Assembly: GCA_026874595.1 (NCBI GenBank)
Contig: CM049311.1
Location: 21,196,676-21,260,675 of the forward strand
DNA: 64,000 nucleotides
Direction: 5' to 3'
DNA from: Sipunculus nudus
Taxonomy: Eukaryota > Annelida > Sipuncula > Golfingiida > Sipunculidae
Made by a program: the position numbers and the translations under genes. Below are positions 11,820 through 21,969 of the stretch, piece after piece. Positions within the stretch are counted from its first letter, which is position 1; every line of letters begins with the position of its first letter. Under the pieces are notes generated by a model. The model made no database searches, was not told the DNA's origin, and saw only the letters and a program-made list of their open reading frames with translations.

Positions 11820-11834
11820 ACCCCCCCCCCCCCT
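11820..11834. repeat. C14 homopolymer
   Basis: Fourteen consecutive C after a TACA context. A simple length-unstable tract. Confidence 0.9.
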
Positions 11835-12359
11835 TCCCCATAAAAATTTTAATTTTTAAACAAAATTAAAATTTTCTACATAAAATAGTCACGAATACCA
11901 ATACAATTCTTCCATCATATCTATCTGTGCACAGTGATTAAAAGGTGAATCTCAGATATTAAGATTGATGTGTACTGTAAAAAATTTTTTAGCATTTTGA
12001 AACAAAAATGTTGATGTGAAGACATTTTAAGTCATTATTTGCGTATCTGACGTATGAAATGTACACATTCATATTGTATGATTCAAATATATAAGACAAT
12101 TAGCACATTAGGCGTATTTCACATATTTATGATCTTTTCATGCACATATTAAGCGTCAATACATTCTATATACTCAATAATCTAATAACGTTTGCATATA
12201 TCCACTTGCAACCTGTCATTTAAGCTCCAAATGACATCATAATACACCCATGAATATCCATACAGGTGTTTTATACCTCTGCCTGTCCCATATACATTCA
12301 CACAGGAGTACTTAAGACACCCAAATATGATCCCATTGACAAAATAAAACATACAAAAA

Positions 12360-12885
12360 ATTTGCCAAATACCATACCAGACGCTCATTTCTGATCCGTC
12401 CTTATTAGGTAAACAAATGACAGTGTAACTCTTCCCTTATCTGTAATATATCACTGATCAGGCCAGTTCACACTGAGAAAACTTAGAAACAAAATTGCCT
12501 AATACCATACTAGACGGTCATTTCTGATCCGTCTTCAACAGGTACGTCAGTGATACACTTAAAACTCTGTTTTGTGCCACCGAGCAGGCAGGTTGACATT
12601 TAGAGAATCTTACAAAAAAATACAATACGAGATGCTGATTTCTGATCCGTCCTTACCTGGTAATATATAGCAGTGTAACACTTTACTTATTTTGTCCAAT
12701 ACCACTAAACTGACAGGTTCATATTGACAAAACTTTGAAAACGAATTTCCATATACCACATCAAATGCTCATTTCTGATCAGTCTTTAATAGGTATGCCA
12801 GATTAACACTGAAATAATTCTGTTCTGTGCCGGTACCATACCAGATGCTCATTTCTGATCCATCTTTATTAGGTAAATATATGGC
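12360..12885. repeat. Five-unit minisatellite with CATTTCTGATCCGTC core
   Basis: The core CATTTCTGATCCGTC or a close variant begins at 12386, 12519, 12637, 12770 and 12850, giving spacings of 133, 118, 133 and 80 bp. Each unit also carries 'accataccagacgct' before the core and 'ttattaggta' after it. The last unit is shortened. Short minus-strand frames starting MS(V/I)WYG are read from the repeat and are not genes. Confidence 0.85.
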
Positions 12886-14529
12886 AAGACATATACTATA
12901 GTTAACTATAGGAACAGTACATTCATGACAATGTGAATTATTTGTTAAACACATGCATATATATACATAAAGATATAACTGTTACCCTGGTCGGTTAAGA
13001 CTCCCATACACCAGGTTTTACAAAATCAGTCTAATAATAAGACGTGTACAGGATACTTGAACAGTTTCCTATCTTTCCTACAGACAAGTAAAACAAAAAT
13101 AGATAAATAAATAAAATCATGATGGGAATGTATTAAATTTGCAACTTCTGCTTACATGTATGGGATGTTCAAAAGAATGGTCCGTCCCTATACATTACAT
13201 AAAAATATATAGCTGTTGAACTGAAGCTATAGTGTACATCTTGTCACTGTCAACAGTAAGACTTATATTGGTTGAATTATATAACCATTGTCACACCGTT
13301 CAGCTATAAGCTACTGATATTATCTAATTCAAAAGTGTGTTACACGTTAATACACACAATAAAGGATAAACTTAAAATGTAAAAATACATATGAATATTT
13401 TGAAAACTAGGATATACACGTACAATATGTAACACGTGTATCAAGGACTGTATGTATCAACTGATTACGCTTATTCACAGTAATTAAGTGCGTTTCTACT
13501 ACAATGGATGTTCACACCTGATCCAACCATGCTTGAAGATTTTATAAGTGTTGGCCATACATGTCGGTGCTGGCTACCACCTAGGAAGCACAGCTTCGAT
13601 TTAAACATGAATATGACAATTATTATAACACAAATGCGCATGTATATCTTACGTATCTCTGTTAGATCACCATGCCGAACATTCATAAGACAAAATAAGC
13701 AAAATCTTCAACTGTTTTCTGATAATTCAATAACTGATATCATGAACTGAGATTGATCAAGTCGCAGCCGGGCACTACCTCGACTTAAGACTTATACTTC
13801 GTTATTTCACAGAACATCTTGCAAATAAGACATACTAGTATATATGTTAGCTTAGTGATGCATCCAAATTCCTCAGATGCACATGCATTCAAGTTATATA
13901 TATGCGCTTAACATTGATATATAATCAAACTAACGACCATGCGGTTAATTATCTCAAGATTATTTTTTTTAGGAAAAGGAGGAGTTAACCATAAATATCT
14001 GTCTCACTTGACTACCAGACTTCAGCGTACCAGCAATATAAACCGGAAACATCCTGTTAACGGATCACATTACTCGGCGACTTACTTAGTTCTTTATGAA
14101 GCACTTTCTTAATAAAACTAAGATTTACCATAAAAGGTGTGACTTTAAACCAAGAATGTATGTAAGTTTTTAGAAACAACTTGCCTCCTGAATTGCACTG
14201 CATGTCAATATATACACCCCTGACAGATATAAGTTTAACATTTTAAAATACTAGCTAATTCTAACTAAGATAAACCAGTTGCATATATTTTGGAATATTC
14301 ATACAAGTCCAACATTTTTAACAACATTTAACTGCCATATTATTTTAAATTTTTTTTAGTATTCCTATCAGAAGAATATATAAAATGCATATACAGTCTA
14401 TTGATACCATAGTTATTCTGTTCTGCTGCATGGCTTGGAATGGCTCCCTTGCTCCTGATAACTGTCGACGCGTCCTGGGGGGCGTCCTCAAGCAGAATGC
14501 ATTCGCGTCCTTGACCTCCACAAGAAGGC

Positions 14530-14746
14530 TCACCCGCGCGCGTTTCCGCGTGCATGGAAAAGGGACACATGATTTACACTTGTACGACTTTTCAACGCGC
14601 GTTTCGCGCATCGCACGATGTCGATTTCACAGGCGCGCGGCGCGCGTTTCCGCGTGCATGGAAACGGTATACCTGATTTACACTTGCGCGTTTTTTTTCA
14701 GCGCGCAGAAACGCGCTCGTTTCCGCGCGCATGGAAAAGGCCCCTT
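14530..14746. repeat. GC-rich duplicated CGCGCGTTTCCGCGTGCATGG motif
   Basis: CGCGCGTTTCCGCG begins at 14537 and again at 14641, each followed by 'tgcatggaaa' and 'ctgatttacacttg', a period of 104 bp. A third variant in the same orientation occurs near 14718 (CGTTTCCGCGCGCATGG). The high local GC contrasts sharply with the AT-rich surroundings. The 145-codon open frame across it repeats RARFRVHGKG and is a by-product of the repeat. Confidence 0.8.
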
Positions 14747-14934
14747 GCTGCAATTTTTACCCCTTTTTTTTTCTTTCTATGCTTCTGTCTTATGTATGGC
14801 TGAGAAATCCCTGATCGAGTGAAAAATGCCATGATATGTACACTCACCTCCCCAGGAACGAGAAAAAGAATAAGCCAATATAAAATGTAGATCAAATAAA
14901 GGTATGTTCTACTCATTGGCATTTATGTGTTTTA

Positions 14935-14982
14935 CCTACCTTTTGAAAATGCCGTTAACCTACCTTTTGAAAATGCCGTTAA
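14935..14982. repeat. Exact tandem duplication of 24 bp
   Basis: Positions 14935-14958 and 14959-14982 are identical (CCTACCTTTTGA... ending GCCGTTAA). The absence of any mismatch points to a recent slippage or repair event. Confidence 0.95.
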
Positions 14983-15059
14983 AGAGACTGCTGATGCGTT
15001 GGCCCTAATCAAGAAAATACACTAATAAGAAGATGAAATGTGATGTGAGCGACTATTAA

Positions 15060-15175
15060 CACGGGTCTGTTCCAGGACAGCACTGCTCCAGGAGAGTACA
15101 CACGTCTAAGAAAGCACATAGGTCTGTTCGAGGATAGCACTGGTCCAGGGGAGCACACAGGTGTGCTCCAGGAGA
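15060..15175. repeat. Imperfect tandem pair, 'ggtctgttc.aggacagcact' unit
   Basis: 'gggtctgttccaggacagcactgctccaggaga' near 15063 recurs as 'aggtctgttcgaggatagcactggtccaggggag' near 15120, a period of about 57 bp, followed by a partial third unit. Confidence 0.7.
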
Positions 15176-15231
15176 TCATACTGCTCAGGTTCTGCTAAAG
15201 AACTGCTGAAGTACTGCTGAAGACCTGATTC

Positions 15232-15237
15232 AAATAT
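15232..15237. repeat. Left target-site duplication AAATAT
   Basis: AAATAT immediately abuts the left end of the inverted-repeat element and is identical to 17591-17596, which abuts its right end. Confidence 0.75.
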
Positions 15238-15844
15238 CAGACCTGCCAACTAGTCCGATTTAATCGTACTTCGTCCGATTTTTAAGATTTTTGGCAGGAG
15301 AAAATCGTATTACTACGATTTTTCAATATTCTGGAAAAAAGAAATTCATTCTGCAAATCAAAAGATTTCCTGTGAGTAAATTCTAATCGAACTTCATGTG
15401 TTCATTCGTCATTCATTCATTCATTCCATCACCCCATTAATCCTGAGCGGTTAAAACTCGATCTGTTGTTGCTTTTACTCATTAAGCGGCATTCTGTAAA
15501 CTCCGTGTGTGCATGTGCTAATAAAAGTAACGTTCGACTGTGGCACGAGCATACTACGCAAAACGAACCCGTTGCGAACCAGTTTCTAATTCCTATCGCT
15601 GTGTCTGCGAATTTATTGAAATGCATGTGTCGACCTTTAATGAGAGCGATTTGTGGGACACCCTGCGTGGTGAAATGCAGCCGTGAACAAAAGTGCACAT
15701 ATTAAAAACGCAGGTGCGTGACCGCGGCATTCGGTTAATTCTCCGTTAAACGATGTATAAACGGTTTGACTGACACGCGCTTGCTGCTGAAGTTTCCCGG
15801 AAAGCTAATCCTGGTGACACATATGACACCCGACCCACACACCC

Positions 15845-15925
15845 ATTGGATGACATTAGATCGACGTCATTTGACCCATGCGTCCATTGGTTTACCTCGA
15901 TTTGATTTGCATAGACGTCACCTGA
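15845..15925. promoter_or_regulatory. Duplicated ATTGG plus GACGTCA module
   Basis: ATTGG (inverted CCAAT) at 15845 and 15886, GACGTCA (CRE-like) at 15863 and 15914, and TTGACCC or CTGACC hexamers just after each CRE form two copies of the same ordered module inside the 15.2-17.6 kb element. A DR1-like pair (TGACCTCTGACCC) follows the second copy. Promoter function is inference from motifs only. Confidence 0.3.
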
Positions 15926-17454
15926 CCTCTGACCCGCCTTGTGACTGTCTGACCGTTGTATTTCGCATGGAAGAAAGTTCCGACTTCGGTGGGCTGGACG
16001 TGATACCTATCATCAAAATGAATCAAAGAGCAAAAAATTTGTTTTTAATTTACCAAACAAATTACCGGCATTAAACGGACCGCATGCACTTTAAATGTGC
16101 CAGTTTTTTAACCATTTGATCCAAATCATAAGATAATACCAGGGCTAATAGAGTGCCGGCGATGTCAATATTTTACATTGTCAGTATTAATAAAGTCTGT
16201 CAAATTGCCGACTACGGGTATCGTCTGAAAATGCGGTAAAAAAAAAATAAATAATTTGTTCTTCTGCCCTGTATCCTGAGATTTGGTCCTCCCATTTTTG
16301 TAGGGCATTTCGTCTTCGTGAAACTTTATACCCAGTCATAGCCCGCCCGTTCGTGTTATAGTACCGAGATACGCACGTGAGATCGAGGTCCCCGGGCGCT
16401 TGTTAGCAAATAAAAACGTGTTTTGGCCCTTTGTTACGAATTGTATTTTGGGAGGTTGTCCATTATATTATACAAATATAAAAAAAACATAGGCCATATA
16501 TGAATAGGCCTGTCGGGTGAACTTATCATGTGTTTAATGAAGTAGTGACGCAAAGTTGTACTGGTTTAGCATCGATGTCAACCGCACATCGTGTTGTAAA
16601 GAGAACATCTTAACTACCGTTGACAGCACATTCCTTTACTTTTCGGAGGAATAGGCAAACATTTTCAAAGAAATATGATAATAATGTGATATTCGGTGAA
16701 TTTCATGCAAAGTAAAGACGTGTGTCTTAAGTTATCAGTGGTTACCCATATGTTAATTACTGCAGCTGTATATTTATAATGATATTTATAATAATTGTAC
16801 TGAAGATGCATAGTATTATCAATTTAGACCCACGACAAGGTTTAAGGAATTGACATGCAATTTTATTGCATTTATTTCGTAACGTCTTATTGATTAAATT
16901 ATGCCTTTATTGTATTCATGGTGGTTTTCTAAGCTTTTCCTGGACCTCTTATTCAATTTATTTATCAAGGTTTTTTACTTCTTTTCTAGTGAGAATTTTT
17001 TTTTATTACAACAATAGACCTATCTGACACTTCTGCAGAATACACGTTGTTAAAAGTAGACCGAATTCTCATATTTTTCAAGAATTCTGTTTGTTAACTG
17101 TTTCTTTACTTTGTTGAAAAAGAGGCCCTTTAGTTATCTTATCCTCGTTACTAGTTCTTCTTCGAAAATTGACTAATAGAAATTATCTCTGAAAAAAAAA
17201 AAACAGGTGAACACAAAGAGGATGGAAAGGATCATTATAGCAGTCAAAAGAAAACACATGAAACAGACTTTTGAAAACGATTTTATTTTTTTCTCCTCAG
17301 TTTTGGCTATTTGCTAGTCAATTTGGAAATTGATCAGCACATCCTGCTTATCAATTTCAAAAAGTAATTAAACCCTTGTAATACTATCAACTTTTGTTAG
17401 AAAATATGCCAAGGAAAGGTGATTTGGGGCCATTCTTATCCTCGAAATACAGGC

Positions 17455-17545
17455 GCTTCAGGGGGCTCTGCCCCCTGTCCCCCGCCAGGGGCTTTGCCCC
17501 TTGACCCTACCATGGGCCCTTAGGCGGGCCCCTGGACCCCATCCA
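17455..17545. repeat. GC-rich hairpin tail, GGGGCTTTGCCCC type
   Basis: Successive inverted repeats GGGGGCTCTGCCCCC and GGGGCTTTGCCCC, then GGGCCCTTAGGCGGGCCC, lie just inside the right end of the 2.35-kb element. The pattern suggests structured subterminal repeats of the element. Confidence 0.75.
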
Positions 17546-17590
17546 TCTAGGGTAAGTCAGATTTCCAGCTTTCAAATGTTGGCAGGTCTG

Positions 17591-17596
17591 AAATAT
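17591..17596. repeat. Right target-site duplication AAATAT
   Basis: Identical to 15232-15237; see the element at 15238-17590. Confidence 0.75.
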
Positions 17597-17689
17597 GCGA
17601 ATAGGCCGGCACCACTAATTTAATTAGTTGGAAACACTTATTTTGTGCTGAATTACTGCTAAAAAACGGCTGCGCGACACAGGATGATG

Positions 17690-17877
17690 TATGCCAGGCG
17701 GGGAGCAGATTTTCAGTATATAATTCATTGGTCTTGTAGCAGATATTCAGCATATGCTGTAACTGAACTGAATACCTGAACTGATCTGCTGAAAACACTG
17801 ATCCAGCTATCTGCGGAAAATCTGCATCAAATGTGCTGATAACCTGCTGATTTTGGTACGGGAATGAATATCTTCAT
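17690..17877. repeat. CAGCATATGCTG repeat, relative of 9595-9865
   Basis: Contains CAGCATATGCTG and several 'ctgctga' blocks and ends ATTTTGGTACGGGA, whose reverse complement resembles the start at 9595. Probably another copy of the same short element in the opposite orientation. Confidence 0.4.
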
Positions 17878-18530
17878 TATATTGATAAAATAAAAACAGC
17901 TAAATAAAGCTATTGTCGTTAAATTATTAACAGGGTGAGCGGCAACTGAAAAGCATTAAGATACTACAACAAAGCACGCCCTTAATACGTTTTAAGATAT
18001 ATATATATCTCCTGATATCAAGAAAATTCGTTCGAAATCATACATTTACGTACATGTACTGGAATATGACAAAAAAAAATATATTAAGATGTTAAAGGTA
18101 TTTAACTTTTATGTTTCCAGGCATTAAGGTAACATAGTAATCATTTTTAAATCCACACAAGTATCGAAGTTTAAGAGAGATATGCCCTCTGTTCATTCAG
18201 ATGGTATTCTTTTGTTTTATTCTACAGTTCTATACATATTCCATCTTATTTCAGCTTCCTGTGATATTTCATTATCACCGGATCACAGTAACACTGTATG
18301 GTCTCATCCTTTTTATACCAGTCAAGTTTGCCAGTATTTATAACCTTTACACGATACGTATGTAGCAAGGGAATAAAAAAAGTCAAACCAAGGCACAGAA
18401 AATATTTAATTTTTGATTCAATTAGAACAACAAAACAAGGGAAAATATATTTGTCTTGAAACAGGCATTTTTCAAACGATCCGAGTAGCGGAGCACCTTT
18501 AAAGGATCACCAGTTGTCATTCCATCGGTG
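17878..18530. other. AT-rich intergenic DNA, no gene seen
   Basis: No coding or RNA feature recognised between the repeat at 17.7 kb and the repeat terminus at 18.53 kb. Confidence 0.45.
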
Positions 18531-18560
18531 AAGCGTCAGCTGTGCGTCATGACCCATAGC
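18531..18560 (+). repeat. Right-end fragment of the hexamer-array family
   Basis: GTCAGCTGTGCGTCATGACC followed by CATAG closely matches the right terminus at 54376-54404 (GTCAGCTGAGCGTCATGACC, CATGG). Only this end is present. Confidence 0.5.
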
Positions 18561-18727
18561 ACACATACATGTATTTTACATCTGTAAATCAAAGATATTC
18601 ATAAATAGATTTCCGTTATTTCTTCTAGACCTTCCGTAATCAAGCCCTTTTTCGTAACAATTTTGTGATAATCTAAACTTATTGTTAAACCGGGAGTCCT
18701 GAACGCTCCTATCAATGCCCTAATGGG

Positions 18728-18739
18728 AGCATATAAATA

Positions 18740-18794
<55 letters not shown>

Positions 18795-18812
18795 TTGTGT
18801 GTGTGATCTGCG
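18728..18812. repeat. (TA)n(TG)n compound microsatellite
   Basis: About 50 bases of TA run into a shorter TGTGTGTTTGTGTGTGTG tract. It lies about 400 bp upstream of the rapunzel-like coding region. Confidence 0.9.
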
Positions 18813-19094
18813 CTCTTTTTACTGTTTTTATCTCGGCTTTTGCTTTTAGTAAAACTGTCCGTATTCTCACATATTGTTGTTATCAGTATATCAGTATAAT
18901 GACAAAATATTTTATCCATATTCTGTCAAAGATATAACATTTCTTATTTTCTTTTGTTCTTTTCAGAGTACAGAGTAAAGACATGCGATAAACATTTGAC
19001 ACTCGTTCCTCAATGTGAAATATATTATTGAGACTACAGCGAATATCCTAGAGGCAACCGGACAGCCATGACCGACCTGTCTGTGTACTTAACC

Positions 19095-19190
19095 GTAAGT
19101 AAATATAGTCACGGTGGATGGCTTGATCACTTTGATGTGATATCACGGACATATTATCATAATTCTATCGCACGTTCTGGTATACCTCAG
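19095..19190 (+). other. Possible intron in the 5' leader of the rapunzel-like gene
   Basis: A strong donor (ACC followed by GTAAGTA) at 19095 and an acceptor ending TATACCTCAG at 19190 bracket 96 bases just upstream of the coding ATG. A 9-codon frame starting at 19068 (MTDLSVYLT) reads through the junction to a stop after 10 further codons, so it would be an upstream ORF and not an N-terminal extension. Inference from splice consensus only. Confidence 0.3.
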
Positions 19191-19229
19191 AGACTTATAT
19201 CAAGGATGATAATTCGACATTAACCGAAT

Positions 19230-20531
19230 ATGGACTTTAGCAGGATCAAGGTGGTTGCAATAGGTAACGTACTAGAGCTGTCGGTGAAAGTACTAGAACA
19301 TAAACAATCACTATTCCCAGGGCTGCTTAAAGCACTTAAGTCAGGCGCTGTTGTGTTTCCATGGGCAGGTATTATATTATCAAAGGTAGAATCATTTCTT
19401 GCTGAAAATAAACAAGACGAGATAACGAAAGCCTTCAAGGGTCTCCATCGCGCAATTAAAGAAGTGAGGGACGATATTAAAGAACTACAGTCAGAGATCC
19501 AGTGGGAAATTACATCCGTGTCCTACCAAGAATGTGTCAGCAGGATTGAACTGGCGATGGAGTACGCTTTTGAGATCGGAAACAGTGGTGACGACGAAGA
19601 AAGAAGACGCCGCTACCAGGAGAGACTGCGTGAGATGAACCAAAATCAGGAGCTTACTCTTGCGCTTAGAATGCTGTTGTATCACAGGAGAGAAAGACTT
19701 CTTCAGATTCTGGAACAGTTTTATGAGAAGAGCAAAGGGCACAAATCTAAGCTGACGCTGTTGAGTGCTCGCCTCCTTCAGTTAGTTACAGGTGGCATAA
19801 TGTCTCTGATGGCCTGGGAAGCATTAGAAAATGGACCTGGTGGACCTCGGGATTTGCAGGGTACATACGGGAGATGTCTGGAAGATGTTGTGTTAGCCAT
19901 CGAGTCCCTACTTGATTGCTGTGTAAGTCAGGCCAAGGACAACATGTATCGAGAAATAACCGATATTATTGCTAGCAATTCGAAAGGGTCATGTTCAGCA
20001 ATCGCTAAATTTATGTTCGATTCCCTCACACCAAAATACGATTGGCTTTGCTTCCGTTGTTTTGTTTTTCGTGACAGTAACAGAACAGAAACTATCCCGT
20101 TCATGACCAACGGATCGGAGATAAACGCACGGCTGCAAGGCATATGTGGCGTGGTCCATTACTTTAAGAAAGGCTGAGCGTCAACGTATGATGATAAAGA
20201 GCAGATAGAGTCACAAATTCGTGAACGCTTCGCAGCAAAGCCGATTGGATGGTATTCGTCGCTGAAAGACGACATTACAAGAAGCTTGTTTACATGGACT
20301 ACAAATGTGCGTCCATTTACAGCAATGACTCCTGGTGGTTATATGACCAATCTGCAGTACATTCGGGATGCTAGACGTCTGTTAGGTCACAGCGGTATTA
20401 AGTGGTGGACGTTAGTGAGTATGTATTCTGTTCCATCCAGCCTGGTGGTTCATTCACATTATGGTTCGGATGAGAAACATATTAGCGGGAAAATTGATGG
20501 TGACACAAAATACATAGTCTGGTTACTTTAG
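19230..20531 (+). CDS. Rapunzel-like protein, interrupted by one in-frame TGA
   Basis: An intronless frame of 433 codons with a single TGA at codon 316 (20175-20177) and no other interruption before TAG at 20529. The layout fits the rapunzel family known from fish and expanded in molluscs. A hydrophobic segment lies near residues 40-57, and a long charged helix with coiled-coil character spans about 61-95 (EITKAFKGLHRAIKEVRDDI). The central part is helical, with an Arg/Glu-rich hinge at 121-136. A conserved-looking KYDWLCFRCFVF segment sits at 269-280, matching the family's KYNW-type motif. Codons 317-433 keep coding composition (for example SSLVVHSHYGSDEKH), so the frame was intact recently or is translated past the stop. 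CGA to TGA would be a one-step CpG transition. The biochemical role of the family is poorly known. The family call rests on remembered motifs and would need a profile search. Confidence 0.65.
20175..20177 (+). other. In-frame TGA splitting the rapunzel-like frame
   Basis: Context GGC TGA GCG. The frame before (315 codons) and after (117 codons) is the same and both parts look coding. Options are a nonsense allele, an assembly error, programmed readthrough or recoding. The base after the stop is G, not the C of the UGA-CUA readthrough context, which argues weakly against efficient readthrough. Confidence 0.85.
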
Positions 20532-21302
20532 AGGATTAACGACAGGCAACATTTGTTTATATATTAGACTTCGTCCACTTGATAACTAGAGGTCCATTTC
20601 CTTATCTATATTTAACGTTTTTTTAACAATGTAACAATATATATATGTGTGTGTGTAAAATGTGAACACCGATGGGAAATCTGTAAATTCATAATGAGCA
20701 ATGCCGACATATTCCTTTGTAAAATGAGAAAGAAGGTAGAATAGAACTCGGTAGAACAGATGTTAACGAAGCAGAACTCGGAAAAAAGAAAAAGGAAATA
20801 CCTTATGAATGAGAGGTTTTAAAGGATCAGAAATGTGAAAGGTGTAAGTTTTATTTTATTATTCAGTTATGATATACAAAATAATAATTGTAGACTGCGT
20901 CAACGGAATGACAACATGTAACATTCAAAGTTAAAATTATAATAATAATTCAACTAGTGATATCGAAATATTTTGTTAGTAAGAACTTTTGTCTACTATA
21001 TGGCTTCTTGTTCAATCAGTAACTTCAGTTTATTTTGTAAGATGATCAGCTAGTTGTTTTATTACGGATATATATATATATGTGTGTGCTTGTGTTTGGC
21101 ACCTGCTAGACTATTTATCAAGGCATAAACCAAAGTTTCTTGATACGGATCTGCTACTCCGAATGATTTAAATGAAAATTATTTGAAAACAGAACTATTT
21201 AAACTATTTTTGAATTGGTAAATGTAGACTGTATAACAGGAACTTACCAGGAAATGTGTATATAAAAACATGACCAGTCGAACGCTAAGTGAAATTCATA
21301 AG

Positions 21303-21333
<31 letters not shown>

Positions 21334-21966
21334 TGTAATTTTGTCAACTATTGTAAGTATTTCGGATTCCCCGCCTTGAAAATCATTTGACCTGTGCTAG
21401 ACTTTCTGATAAGACTAGATATATCTATTATGGCCACAGAGTGAAAATGGGATGTCTATGCTGTTGACACAGAATCAAATGTAAATGAATGATACAGATA
21501 TTAAATTTAGACAATAAAATTCAAATAATCGTTATACAAATGACCCATGGACCATGCTGAATTTAGCATACAGGCAATCTATGTATTGAATTTGGAAGTT
21601 ATGATCTGGTGAAAAAATATTTTATATTGAACGTTACACAATGGGGAAGAATGATCAAAACCATGCTTTTTGCCCATAATCCTTAGAAAATGGGCTACAG
21701 TGACCTAATTTACAAGATTTTACCAGGAACCCCCAAGATGCTAAGTTTGTACGTCCAGCTTCTACGATTCGAGTCCATCTGACTGGTAGGATGCTCAAAT
21801 CATACTCTTTCACATAGCTGACAGCAGTCTTAGTGACCGGTTTTAGGATTTTCAAGAAAATTTACATGGTCTTCCCTGGATCTTAATTAAATTAGAAGTT
21901 TCTAGATCCAACCGCTACAAATTGTGCTCGCCTTACTGATAGGGTACTAAAATCATGTTCTTCCCC
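20532..21966. other. Downstream AT-rich DNA, no gene seen
   Basis: Includes TA/TG microsatellites at 20638-20657, 21068-21090 and 21303-21331. The first part may be 3' untranslated sequence of the rapunzel-like gene. No other feature recognised. Confidence 0.4.
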
Positions 21967-21969
21967 TTA

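Larger units (their letters stand above)
10929..14746. mobile_element. 3.8-kb block bounded by AAGGCCCCTTTTCCATGCGC inverted ends
   Basis: The left end AAGGCCCCTTTTCCATGCGC (10929-10948) matches the reverse complement of 14727-14746 at 18 of 20 positions. Just inside both ends are further shared blocks, GCGCTGAAAAAA and TTTCCAT plus a GCGCG-rich segment, interrupted by indels. This suggests either one DNA element with long imperfect terminal inverted repeats or two facing copies of a smaller one. No transposase frame and no convincing target duplication were seen. The interior is AT-rich and holds the minisatellite at 12.36-12.88 kb. Confidence 0.45.
15238..17590. mobile_element. 2.35-kb DNA element, CAGACCTGCCAAC inverted ends
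   Basis: The left end CAGACCTGCCAAC (15238-15250) and the right end, its exact reverse complement (17578-17590), form a 13-bp perfect terminal inverted repeat, flanked on both sides by AAATAT. The first 100 bases are an ATCGTA/CCGATTT-rich segment. The last 120 bases contain GGGGCTCTGCCCCC- and GGGGCTTTGCCCC-like hairpins (17455-17545). The open frames inside (79 and 102 codons) resemble no transposase, so it appears non-autonomous. Six-base duplications are reported for few superfamilies; I do not assign one. Confidence 0.7.

Noticed and set aside
14385-14822. 145-codon open frame with repeated RARFRVHGKG
   Set aside because: It arises from the GC-rich duplicated motif CGCGCGTTTCCGCG; open frames exist on both strands and in several frames over the same bases. 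No family resemblance.
15466-16074. Two open frames of 79 and 102 codons inside the 2.35-kb element, considered as transposase remnants
   Set aside because: No DDE/D motif or other transposase signature and no continuation across frameshifts was found.
20175-20177. Selenocysteine codon as the preferred reading of the TGA
   Set aside because: No SECIS-like element was recognised by eye downstream and the family is not known to contain selenocysteine; left only as a possibility in the finding.
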